Shown piece after piece: positions 22,501 to 35,368 of a stretch of DNA of 64,000 nt (positions are counted from its first letter, which is position 1; every line of letters begins with the position of its first letter). The stretch comes from Megascapheus bottae (taxonomy: Eukaryota > Chordata > Mammalia > Rodentia > Geomyidae), in the NCBI GenBank assembly GCA_024803745.1, contig JANJXV010000013.1, positions 35,424,501-35,488,500 on the forward strand, written 5' to 3'. Position numbers and translations under genes: made by a program. The notes beneath the pieces were generated by a model, which saw only the letters and a list, made by a program, of their open reading frames with translations, did no database searches and was not told the origin of the DNA.

Positions 22501-25500
22501 CTTCCCTTGGATATTTGATTTTATCCATTGCTTTTTTTCTTATTATTATTTGTGGTGCTTGGTATCAAGCCAAGGACCTTTTGCATGTTAAGCAAATGCA
22601 CCACTAAACTCTATGCCAAGCCATCTAAATAAGAACTAGAAGTCTGAAGTTCAGGCTCCAGTTACCAGCACATGCAGACAAAAGCTCAAGGTTTTTCTTG
22701 TTCTTTGTTAGTCATGGGACTTGAACTCTGGATCTGGGGGTTGTCCCTGAGCTCTTCAGCTCAAGGCTACTGCCATCCCCCTGGAGCCATAGTGCCACTT
22801 CGTGTGTGTGTGTGTGTGTGTGCGTGTGTGTGCGTGCGCGTGCGCGCGCACTTAGCAAATGTTCAGTTGTTAGAGAAGTCTCTGGTGAGTATCAAGTAAA
22901 CAAGTAAATTTTCCTGCATTTTAGTGCTTTTGCTTAAATTTTTTTTAAAATTCTTATAAGAGGTGATGTACAGAGGGGTTACAGTTATATAGTCAGGTAA
23001 AGAATAAATTTCTTCCTCCCTCCCTCTTTCTTTTCTTTTTCTGTCTTTGCCATTCTTGGGGCTTGAACTCAGGGAGGGTATATGGATAGATACAATTATA
23101 GAAAAACATAGTTATAAAATTCAGAATATATGTTAAAATGTAACTAGGAAATTCTAGATGGGTGGGCTTGGGAAAGATATGGAAGAACGATAGGTTTCTT
23201 CACTCAGTAAAGAAATTAAATGGCTGGGAGTTTGGCCTAGTGGTAGCGTGCTTGCCTAGCATGCATGAAGACCCGGGTTTGATTCCTGGGTACCACATGC
23301 ATAGAAAAAAAGCTGGAAATGGTGCTGAGGCTCAAGTGGTAGAGCTCTAGCCTTGATAAAGTCCAAGGATAGTGCTCAGGCCCTGAGTTCAATCCCAGGA
23401 CTGGCAAAAAAAAAAAAAAAAGAAAAAGAAATTAAATGACTATCTATCTATCTATTTTTTTTTTTTTTTTGCCAGTTCTGGGCCTTGAACTCAACGCCTG
23501 AGTACTGTCCTTGGCCTTTCTCAAGTCTAGTGCTCTACCAGTTGAGCCACAGCACCACTTCTGGCTTTTTCTGTGTATGTGGTACAGAGGAATCAAACTC
23601 AGGGCTTTGTGTGTGGTTGGCATGTACTCTACCACTAGGCCACACTCCTGGCCCAAAGAATGAATTTCTTTTAGACAATGTCACCCTTTGCCTTGTGCTC
23701 TCACAATTTTCCCTTCCCATCTCCACCCATAAGTTGTGTGGTTCATTTTCAACTTAGTATCTAGTGAGTTCCTCCGTTTCTGTGCCCTCTTCATACCTTC
23801 CCAAAGAAAGATAAACAAAACAAAAAGAAAATGAAAACAGAAACAAAGAAAAAACTTGTTTCCATTTCCTGGAGTTCATTTCAATATTATTTTGTATGAT
23901 CAGATGCACTTAGGCATTGTGCCTCTCTGTTTCTCTCCTAAGAGTATCCTCCTTTGATATCTCATTGTGTGTGCATGCCAAAGTCCTATGTAATGATTAT
24001 GTTCCAGTGTAGTACAAGTAAATTTTACCTGATATTGTTCAAATAACTTAACTTTTAATTTTTTATTTAATGGGTTAAATGTTTTATAATTTGCTTTAAA
24101 ATATCTGGGCAGACAAACTTAAAGCTGATAGATGGATGAAACAAGCATATCAAAATGTTCATAGTTGCTAAGGCTAGGTTGTATACATTATGAAAATTTA
24201 TATTCTCTGTATATATTTATATTTTTATAATGATAAAAACTTTTTAAAAATTCTCTCTATCCTTATTTATTTTTAGATTGCTTGATCTGTTGATTCCTGA
24301 GAAAGGTGTGTTAAAGTTTCCCACTATGTTTTATTATTATTTTTTTAACTGTTTACCTGATGTGTTTTGAACTCATATGATTAGGTACATAAAATTTTGC
24401 AGTCGTTAAATTTCCTTTTATCATAATAAAAACTCCCTTTTTCTCACTTAATGACTTGTTTCTAGCCTTGTCATACTAATTTTGTTAACATTTTTAAAAC
24501 TTTTTATCCATGTCTGTATTTTCTGTTGAAACAAAATTGCTTGTGAAATATAACTCATATGGAAATATAACACATATAAAATATATAACAGTTTCCTCAA
24601 ATTTGAAGAAGTAGGTATTTAAGCCATATGCTCTCAACACATTACAGGAATTTTACAAATTGAGACTAGAAAAGCAGAAAGAAACAAAGAAAGAACTTAC
24701 TCTTTGGAACAATTCTTGGTTTTAAAAACAAAACTAAAACTGAAGAAACAAGCTATTTGAAATAGAAAAGTGGAAAATTGAAAAAAATGGGATATGGCCA
24801 GAATGTGACACAGAACAAAATTAATGGCATTAATTCCTTCCATTGGAAGCAAGAATAGACAAATATGTATATTGAATATTAAAGTTAAACTGAGCTCAGG
24901 ACCTCTAGAGTTTACCACTTACTAACTTATATATGGATCACTTCCTTGCCTTTCTTTTACAATGTTGGTACCACTTTTACATGTATTATGTATACTATAC
25001 CTTGTTTAAAGCTCAGATGAAGGATGTTACATGGTATCAGTAATTTTCCCTTTACTAATTTGAAAATTTTGAGTTTCTTTTTGTGTGCTACAATTGAACT
25101 CTGAGGGCTTTGGGCTTGCTAGGTGGGTACTTTACCATCTGAGCCACACTCTTACCCTTTTGCTTTCCATTTTTCAAATCTGTTATATTCATGCCTGGGC
25201 CAACCTGGACTTGGACTGCAATTCTATTTATGTTTTCAGTGTAGTTGAAATAACAGGTAAATGCCAGCTCATCCAACTTCCATTTTGCCAGTCCTGGAGC
25301 ATGAACTGAGGGCCTAAGCACTGTCCTTGGGCTCTCTCAAAGCTAGATTTCTACCACTTTAGCCACAGTACCATTTCTAGCTATTTTTCTATGTATGTGA
25401 TACTGAGGAATCAACCCCCAGTCTTTGTGCATGCTAGGCAAGCACTTTACCACTAGGTCAAACTCCCAATTGGGCACCTAACTTTTTATTAGTAGAGACA

Positions 25501-28500
25501 GGAGTGTTTCAAACTTTTTGCCAGTCCTTGAACTAAAGTTCACATGTTTTTGTCCCCAAGTAGCTGGGATTACAGAAGTGAACCATCATGTCCAGCACAA
25601 GTTGATTTAATTTTAATTTCTTAGTGTATTTATACTGGGACTTGAAATTAAGGTCATGTGCCCTCACTAGGATTTTGTTACTTAAAGTTGGCACTCTACC
25701 ACTTGACCTACACATCCAGCCTGGCTTTTGCTAGTTACTTGAAAATAATATCTGAGATTGGTTTTCCAGAGCTACCTCTGAATAGAAACCCTCAGACCCC
25801 AGCCTTCTGAATAGCTACAATTATAGGTGTGACCCACTGATGGTGTCTTAACTGTGTGCATTGGAATCAAACCTAAGACCTCATAAAGACTATTAATACA
25901 TTCATTAGGATAAAATTCTATTGTACTGTAATACATTCCCAACCTTTCCTCCCTTCTTTTCGTTCCTTCCCTCCTTCCTTTCTTATATCTTATACTGGGG
26001 CTAGAAAATAAGTCTCTGGGCACTGTCCCTTAGCTTTTTTTTTCTTGGTTGTGGGGCTTGACCTCTGGGCCTGTGCACTATTCTTGAGCTCTTCTGCTCA
26101 AGGCTACTCCCCTACGCCTTGACCAACAGCACCATTTCTGGTTTTCTGGTGGTTAATTGGAAATAAGAGTCTCATGGGATTTTAGTGCCCAGGCTGGCTT
26201 TGAACCAGGATCCTCAGATCTCAGCCCCCTGAGTAGTTAGGATTATAGGCATGAGCCACCATGCCCAGTTCCCTTAGCATATATCTTTTTTTTTTTTTTT
26301 TTTCTAGTCTTGGAGCTTGAACTCAGGGTCTAAGCACTGTCCTTGGGTTTTCTCAAGACTATAGCTCTACCAGTTGAGCCACAGCACCACTTCTGGCTTT
26401 TTCTATATATGTGGTACTGAGAAATTGAACCTGGGTCTTTGTGCATGCTAGGCAAACACTCTACCACTAGGCCAAACTCCCGGCCCCAATAATAAATTTT
26501 TAAATAAGTCTCAGAGGTTGAGAATGTAACTTAATGGTAGAGTGCTTGCCTAGCATTCATGAAGCTCTAGGTTTGATTCCTCAGTACCACCTAACCAGAA
26601 AAAGTTGGAAGTGGCTCAAGTGATAGAATGCTAGCCTTGAGCACAGAGAGGCTCAGGGACAATACCAGGTCCTGAGTTCAAGCCCTAGGACTGGCCAAAA
26701 AAAAAATTCAGACTTTCCTGCCCAGGATGTCTGCAGATCTGTTAATCACAGCTTCCTGAATAGTCAAGGTTACAGGCCTGAGCTGTAGGCACCTGATTGG
26801 CTTTATTTAATTTGTTTATTTGTCAATAGTGGGGCTTGAATTCTGGGCCTGGGTGCTATCCCTGAACCCTTCTGCTCACTGCTAGCACTCTACCACATTG
26901 AGCCACTTCCGGTTTTCTGGTTAATTGGACCTAAGAGTCTCATGGACTTTTGTGCCTGGGTTGGCTTTGAATCGTGATCCTCAGATATCAGCCTCCTGTG
27001 TAGGTAGGATTATAGGTACAAGCAACAGGCGCCCAGTTTTGCTTTAATTTTTTTTTTGCCAGCCCCAGGACTTGAACTCAGGGTTCTGAGTACTTTCCTT
27101 GTGCTTTCTCAACACTAGGGCTCTACAACTTGAGCCGCAGCACTTTTTCAGCTTTTTTTATATTATTATTATTATTTTTGCCAGTCCTGGGCTTGAGCTC
27201 AGGGCCTGAGCACTGTCCTTGGACTTTATCAAGGCTAGAGCTCTATCACTTGAGCCTTAGCGCCATTTTCGGCTTTTTCTATGTATGTGGGATGGAGGAA
27301 TCGAACCCTGGTCTTCGTGCATGCCAGGCAAGCACTCTACCACTAGGCCAAACTCCCAGCCCTATCCAGCTTTTTTTTTCTGTATATGTGGTACCGAGGA
27401 ATTGAACCTGGGTCTTCATGCTTGCTAAGTAAGTGCTCTGCCAATAGGCCAAACTCCTGGACCCTGCATTAATTTTTATAGTGGAAAATTAAAAAAATAC
27501 AGTAAAGTATAAGGCGGAGAGTAACATTCAAAACCAATTGTGTGTATCAGTTTCAGTAAATCCTGGGGTGGGGGGGGGGCGGGGGGGATAGTTTAGAAGT
27601 TTTGAATGTTCCTTGGTTCTGTTCCCTAGCACTACCAAAACAATTAGCCTAGTGGTAGAGGGCTTGTCTAGCATACATGAAGACCCGGGTTCAATTCCTC
27701 TATACCATATATGTAGAAAAAAGCTAGAAGCAGTGCTGTGGCTCAAGTGGTAGAGCTCTAGCCTTGAGAAAGCCCAAGGACTGCTCAAACCCTGAGTTCA
27801 AGGCCCAAGACTGGCCAAAAAAAAAAAAAATGAACCTTGGTGCCAAGAGTATGACTTAATGGTCGAGTGCTCACCTAGCATAAACAAAGCCCTGGGTTCA
27901 ATTCCTCAGTACCACATACACAGAAGTGGCTGTGGCTCGAGTGGTACTCACCTTGAGCAAGCTCAAGGACAGTGACCAGGGCCTAAGTTCAAGCCCTAGG
28001 ACTGACACCCCCCCCTTGAAAAAAAAGAATGAATGAATCTTATTCATTTTCCTCCTTACCTAATCCACTGGTAGTTTTGTTTAAATATTTCTGTTCTTTT
28101 CCTAGTCATAGACACTCTTTGTTTCCCCAAATCTGTTAGTATATCACTTTAGATAGTACAGCCTTTTGAACTTGACTTACATTTAATAATCTTCTAATGT
28201 ATATGCATGTTACTCTTACTCTAGGCTTTTAACTCTCTTTCTCAGAAGCTCAGTTTAAAGCCAGCCCGAGCACTAATGTCTGTGAGACTCTGTTTTTGTC
28301 AGTCCTGGGGCTTGAACTCAGGGCCTGAGCACTATTCCTGGGTTTTCTCAAGGGTAGAACTCTACCACTTGAGCCACAACACACTTCTGGCCTTTTCTAT
28401 GTATGTGGCACTAGGGAATCAAACCTGGATCTTTGTGCATACTATGTAAGCACTCTGCCACTAGGCCAAACTCCCAGTCCTATTTTTTTTTTTTTTGCCA

Positions 28501-31500
28501 GTCCTGGGCCTTGAACTCAGGGCCTGGGCACTGTCCTTGGGCTTTCTCAAGGCTAGAGCTCTACCACTTAAGCCGCAGCACCATTTCTGGCTTTTTTCTA
28601 TGTATGTGGTACTGAGGAATCGAACCCTGGTTTTCGTGCATGCTAGGCAAGAACTCTACCACTAGACCAAACTCCTGATCCCCACCTCCCACTCTTATCT
28701 CCAATTAATTACTAGAAAATGGCAAGTGGGGCTGTGGTTCTTTGAGATGAAGGTGAAAAGCTCAGGGACAGCCCCCAAACCTAGAGTTCAAGCCCCATCA
28801 CCCACCAAGAAACAAAAAAACGTAATATTATGTTAGAGTTAATAGAACATTTTATCTAAATATGTCAGCTAGCATTTCTATGCTTTTGTGTGTGTGTGGG
28901 GGGGGGTGGATTGTGAGACTTGAACTCTAGGCCTAGACATTGTCCATGAGCTCTTCAGCACAAAGCTATCGCTCTACTCTTTGAGCCACAGCACCATTTC
29001 CAGTTTTCTGCTGGTTAATTGTAGATAAGAGTGGCATGGACTTTTGTGCCTGGGCTGGCTTTGAACCACGATCCTCAGATCTCATCCTCCTGAGTAGCAA
29101 GGATTATAAGCGTGAGCCACTGTGCCCAGCTCTATGTATATTTTTGTGATAAAAATATTAGTATTATAAAATGCATTTGTTATTTAAGACCAAAACTCTA
29201 TAAAGTAGGAGCTCTGAATGTGATTATTTTGTTTTCCCAACTGGCTTGTCTCTTTGATTAGAGGGTCTCATGAATATATGAGCCTTGTTTTAATTTATTA
29301 CAAGAACTAACTTCCTTTGCTCTCTTTTATTTTTTTATTTTTTAGCTCCCTCCCCCAACCTCTTCCTTCTTTCCTCCATGTTTCCTCTCTGTCCCTCCCT
29401 TCCTTCCAGGCCTGTGTTCTCACTCAGTTTGTGGTTTCCTTGCTGAGCTCTTCTTTGATTGTACCTCAGCTCTTTCATCACTCTTGGAAAGTAGAATTTC
29501 CTTTTTTTTAGGGTACAGCTTTTGCAGCTGGTAATCAAATGCCCCTTTGCCTGCAGCTTAGTATGAGCAAGTGAATCACAAATCCTTGTGTTTTTACTAT
29601 TATTGCGTATGCTACTATTTTTATTTTATCTATATTATTCAGGATAACATGAGATTGCTGTATTTGTTCCTAAGCCTAGGAATCCTGTATGTCCTTCAAA
29701 GTGTCAATGTTACTGAATTACAATTCACGTCATAAAATATCTCCCATGCTTTATGGAAAAATAGCTATGGTTGTTCTCCTAGTGGCTGTCTTGTAGTCCT
29801 GTCAACAGTCTATAAAGTTCGAATTATTTTATATTTTGGTGCCACTTGTTACTGTCTATATGATTAATTATTGCTGCCCTAGTGGGCATGAAGTTGTATT
29901 TCTGATTTGTATTCATCTTATAACTAATTTTGATTAGCCTTTTATCTTTAGACAAATTAATGTTTATATCCTTTCACAAATTATTTTTATTTTTTGTGAC
30001 TCTTGGGTTTTTTTTTCCTATGTGTTTATTTAATTTATATTTTCTGCTTTTGTTGAAGATGGCATTGTCTTTGTTTTCTTAGACAAGGTCTTGCTATGTA
30101 GCCAGGCTGGCTTCAGACTAATGAGCCTCCAATCATAGCCTCCTAAATGCTGAGATTACTGGCCTTTGCTCGCTATTAAAATTGGTTATAAGTCTTGGAT
30201 ATGGTGGCATAAGAGTTCTATAACATATTATGAAGAAAAATCTCTATACCACTATCTTACAGCTTTATAGCAAGCTTTAAAGTTGTGAAATGTTTTTCAA
30301 TTTTCAAGATTGTCTTGATTCTATGTCTTTTTCAGTTTGATTAGAATTTGAAGATCAGTGTGTCAAATAATAGGGAAAATGCACTTATTAAAAAAAAACT
30401 ATAGCTGGGCACTGTGGCTCACACCTGTAATCCTAGCTGTTCAGGAGGCTGAGATCTGAGGATCATAGTTCAAAGCCATCAGGACACTAAAGTCCATGAG
30501 ACCCATCTCCAATTAACCACTAGAAAATCAGAAATGGTGCTGTGACTCAAGGGATAGGGTAGTAGCCTTGAGCTGGAGAACTTAGGGACAGTTCCCAGGC
30601 CCAGAGTTCAAGCCCTATGACTGACAAAAATAATACACACACGCACACGCAAACACACAAACTATAAGGCAGGCGCAGTGGCTTACACCTGTAATCCTAG
30701 CTACTCAGGAAGCTGATATAGGAGGATCGAAGTTCAAGGCCAGCCTGGGCAGGTCTTGAGAGAGACATATTTCTAATTAACCACCAGAAAACGAAGTGGT
30801 CCTGTGGCTCCAGGTGGTAGGTTGGTAGCCTTGAGCTGAAGAGCTCAGGGACAGTGCCCAGGCCCAGAATTCAAGCCCCACAACTGACAAAACAAAAACT
30901 GTAAGATTGGGCTGGGAATATGGCCTATTAGTAGAGTGCTTGACTAGAATGCAGGAAGCCCTCGATTCGGTTCCTTGATACCACATACACAGAAAAAACT
31001 AGAAATAGTTTGATTCCTTGGTACCATATGCATGGGAAAAAAAAACAAAAACAGAAGTAGTGCTATGGCTCAAGTGGTAGAGTGCTAGCCTTGAGAAATC
31101 TCAAGACAGTGCCCAGGCCCTGAGTTCAAGCCCCAGGGCTGGCAGTAGTGGTGAGGGAATTTGGTTGGGACCGGATAACTGAGTTAAATCTTTAAATTGG
31201 TTTGGGTACTATTGCTTGCTATCTACAATGTTGAGTATTATGATGTATATGTCATTGGGGCTGAGCTCAGTGCCTCACACCTGCCTACATACCACTTGAA
31301 TTGTGCCTCCAACCCTTTTCATTTTCTTGGCTAACTTTGGTCTACGGTGGCCTCCTGCCATTTCCTTCTGAGTAGTTAGGGTTAGAAGCAATAGCTAGAA
31401 TTACAGGTGTGTCCTTCCCCTCTGACTTCTTTTTTTAAAGTCTTTGAAAAATGTTTGATAGTTTTCACAGTGTAAACTTTATCTTAGATTGTTCATTACA

Positions 31501-32774
31501 GTTTTTATAAATAAAGTAGATTTTTGTTTCTGCAATCAATGTCTTAATTTATTCTAGACAGCATTGCAAGTTTCTTAGGATTTTTTTTATGTAAGGTTCT
31601 AAAATGAAGGATAACTTGTAGTTATACTTGTTAGGGAAAAGCATCCAAATTTTCCTCATTAAGTATGATGTTAACTGTAGCTTTTTTTCTAGCTTACCTT
31701 ATCAAGCTAAGGAGATTTTCTATTTGGGGGTTGCTAGATGTTTTGCATATAATTTTGCCAGTATTTTTTTTTTGCAGCAGTTAGATGCTCCTATATGTTT
31801 GTTCTATGTTGTCTGTGTTGCTATAGTACATCAGATGCTTTTAATTACCTAATTCTCTTCATTTGATATTAGTCTGTTTTGATTTTCTATTTCTGTTCAC
31901 TTTTTAGTAGCTTGTATCTTTCTAGGAATTTTATAATTTTTTTTATTTCACTAGCTACTAGTGCTGTTTCAAATCATTTCCCCCCAAGCCTTTCATCTTT
32001 ATTTGGTTTGGTTAGTAGACCCTTCCTTATCTTCTTTTATATGTCTCGATTTTTTTCCAATTATCTTTCACTTCAAGTAGTGTTTGGGGGGAACAGAGCT
32101 TGGGGAAATGATAAGTGCATAGATGGAGGTTTGTAATAAGGTCTGCAGTCTTATTGCCATGCAGATTTAATTTGCTTTTGTTGTTCTTGTTGTTCATGGG
32201 ACTTGAATTCTGGGCCCAGGCACTGTCCCTGAGCTCTTCTGCTCAAGGATAGTGCTCTATCACTTGAGCCACAGCGCCACTTCCATTTTTCTGGTGGTTA
32301 ATTGGAGATAGAGAAACCTGTAATGTTTAAGAATTTATATTTCTGATTTTATATGTGTTCTAATTTCAGATGCCATATCAGTAGCAACTCCTAGCCCATC
32401 TACCAGTACTAGTACTGGTACTGCTTCCTTCACCACTGTTGGTGCAGCTAAGCAAGAAGTTCTCCACTCTACTTCATCTGCAATAAACGTCCTGGAAAAT
32501 ATAAACTGCACTGAACCCTCAAAGCCTGTTGAACTTGATGGTCTGCCTTCAGACCAGTTTGCAAAAGGACAGGACGCTGTTGCCATAGAAGGTTTTACAG
32601 ATGAGGAAAACACAGAAAGTGGAGGAGAAGGCCAATACAGAGAGCGTGATGAATTTGTGGTAAAGATAGAAGACATAGAGACATTCAAGGTAATGTTATC
32701 TACTGGTGTGAATATAATAATTTAGTTGGAGTGCCAGTGATATAGGTCTGTCAAAATGACTGGAAGGCAGGCTC

Positions 32775-32869
<95 letters not shown>

Positions 32870-33100
32870 ACTGAGTGAGAGGGGTTTTGTTTTGTTTTTA
32901 GTCATTGGGTTGAACTCGGCCTGGGTGCTGTCCTTGAGCTCTTTAGCTCAGGGCTACCATCCTACCTTTGGACCGAGCCCCACTTCCTGTTTTTCTTGAG
33001 GATAATTGGAGATAAAAATCTCAGGTCCTTTTGTGTCCTAGCTTTGAACCTTGATCCTCGGCTCTCAGCCTCCTGACTAGTTAGGATTACAGGTGTGCAC

Positions 33101-33134
<34 letters not shown>

Positions 33135-35299
33135 GCGTGCGCGCATGTGTGCATATTTTTATCGTTACTTACAGTTACATGTATTTGATAAGACAAAGCT
33201 AGATGCCAGATTTTTTCTTTCTTTCTTTTTTTGTAAATGACTCATTATGTATCCCAGGCTGTTTTTAAACATGTTATCATGTTATGTTTAAAGGCTGGGC
33301 TAGGGTTCCCTCTCACTCCAGATCCTTCTGCCTTAGCCTCCCAAATGCCATGATTACAGGCATGTACTACCATGCTCATCCAATGAATAATACTTTATTA
33401 ACTATCTGGTTAAACTACTTCTGGGGCTAGAACTCAGAGGCTTAACACTTTTGCTAGGCTTTTCAGTCACAGCTGGCACTGTACCACTTCAGTCATACCT
33501 ACATATCAGCATTTTGCTGGTTAATTGGAGACAGTGTTATAGATTTTCTTTTTTTTTTTTTTTGCCAGTCCTGGGCTTGAGCTCAGGGCCTGAGCACTGT
33601 CCTTGGACTTTCTCAAGGCTAAAGCTCTACCACTTGAGCCTCAGCACCACTTCCGGCTTTTTTCTATGTATGTGGTACCGAGAAATCAAACCCGGGTCTT
33701 CATGCATGCTAGGCAAGCACTTTAACCACTAGGCCAAACTCCCGGCCCCAGTGTTACAGATTTTCTGCCTTGAACTGTGACCTAGGTTTCAGTTTCTTAA
33801 GTAACTAGAGTGGCAGGGATGAGCCACTAGCACCTACCTGTCATTATTTAGGAAAAGAAAAACTTGAAAATAATTTTAACTCACTTACTTGACTTCTGAG
33901 TAGATGGCTATATTTGATACTTTAATTGCATTAGTTTTAGAATTTTTTTTTGAGTTTCCCAACTCTGCCTGTTTTTAGGAGTTTGTAGAAAAATGGCTAT
34001 TTCTATAATTGAAATGCTAAAGGGCTGGGCAGTGCTCAAGCTGATAATCCTGGTTACTTAGGAGAATGGAGTTCACAGGATTGCACTTTGAAGCCAGCCC
34101 AGTCCAAAAGTAAATACACAAGACTCCTCTCCACCAGTGGCTAGGTACTGTGATTTATACCTGTCATCTAAACCATTCAGGGAAGTTAAGCATAAATAGG
34201 TGAATCTTGGGCAAGACTATCTTTGGAACTGGCAGAGTAGCTCCGGTGGTAGAATACCTGTGTAGCATGCATGAAGCCCTGCGTTTAATGAAAATATCAG
34301 AACTATTACTTAACAATCTAATTTACCTTTGCTGAAGATAATATATTTTCAGATTAGAAAGGGGTTATAATTACATAAGCCAGGTTAAAAAAAAGCATAT
34401 TTCTTTTTGGACAATGTAACCTCTTCACTTGCTCTCTCCCAGTTTTTCCTTCCCATTCCCACCTATAACCTGTTCATTTCCATCAGAGTGGCCAGTAAGT
34501 ACCACTGCTGCATTTGTTCTTTGTCCCTCTACCTCTGTGCCTCCCCTTAACACTCCCGGAGACATAAATGAGCATACAGAACAAAAAGAAAAGAAAACAA
34601 AAGCAGCAAAAAAAAAAAAAAAAAAAAAAACTCTTGTTTTCATTTGCTGGAGTTAATTTTGGTAAATATTACTTTGTGTGATCAGATGCACATAGGCTTT
34701 TTGTTCCTCTCCTAAGAATATCGTCTTTTGGTCTTACTGGGTATGAAGGCCTATTTTCAGGGTTTGTTTTTTTTTTTTTTTGTCAGTTGTGGGGCTTATA
34801 GGTATTCTATAAGTATGAAATATGTTAATGCTTTTTGTAAGTATCATTAATTATTCTATTTACTATAGGAAGCTTTAAAGATAGGAAAAGAACCTCCAGC
34901 TATTTGGAAAGTACAAAAAGCTTTATTGCAGAAATTTGTTCCCGAAATTCGAGATGGGCAAAGAGAATTTGCTGCTACAAATAGTGTAAGTAAAATGCGT
35001 TTTGTTTTGTTGATGTTGTGGTTTGAACTGAGGGCCTTTTACTCGTTAGGCATGACTCAAGTCATGTCCCCAGCCCTAAAATGTTTGCTTTAACTAACCT
35101 TTCTATATTTTTACACTGAGCCTGGGAAAAATAAAGAACAATTTGGATTTTAATACATTTTGTATTGTTTATTACTTAAAGTAGCATAAATTTTGACCTG
35201 TGTAATATGTGATGCTGATTGTATGATGTAATAGCAAATAAACCCCACTATTTAAAATGTAAAGGACTTCATACTGTTGGTTAACACACATGCATATAC

Positions 35300-35368
<69 letters not shown>

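Larger units (their letters stand above)
22935..23965 (-). mobile_element. Retroposon 3'-end family copy split by SINEs
   Basis: Parts at 22935-23030 and 23657-23965 read as one element, closely related to 34360-34760. The similar aagaataaatttctt/aagaatgaatttctt at the break suggests a SINE target duplication. Confidence 0.6.
15695..32369 (+). other. QSER1: QSER1 intron 4 (16.7 kb)
   Basis: The largest intron in the window, packed with inverted SINEs and L1 fragments. Stretches with no assigned element: 15781-16075, 16876-17030, 20190-20325, 21540-22400, 22860-22930, 23966-24245, 24515-25080, 29135-29640 and 30170-30400. No additional exon was recognised in them. Confidence 0.75.

Noticed and set aside
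31430..32160. Small open frames suggesting membrane peptides
   Set aside because: The region follows antisense LINE-1; hydrophobic peptides come from T-rich sequence.
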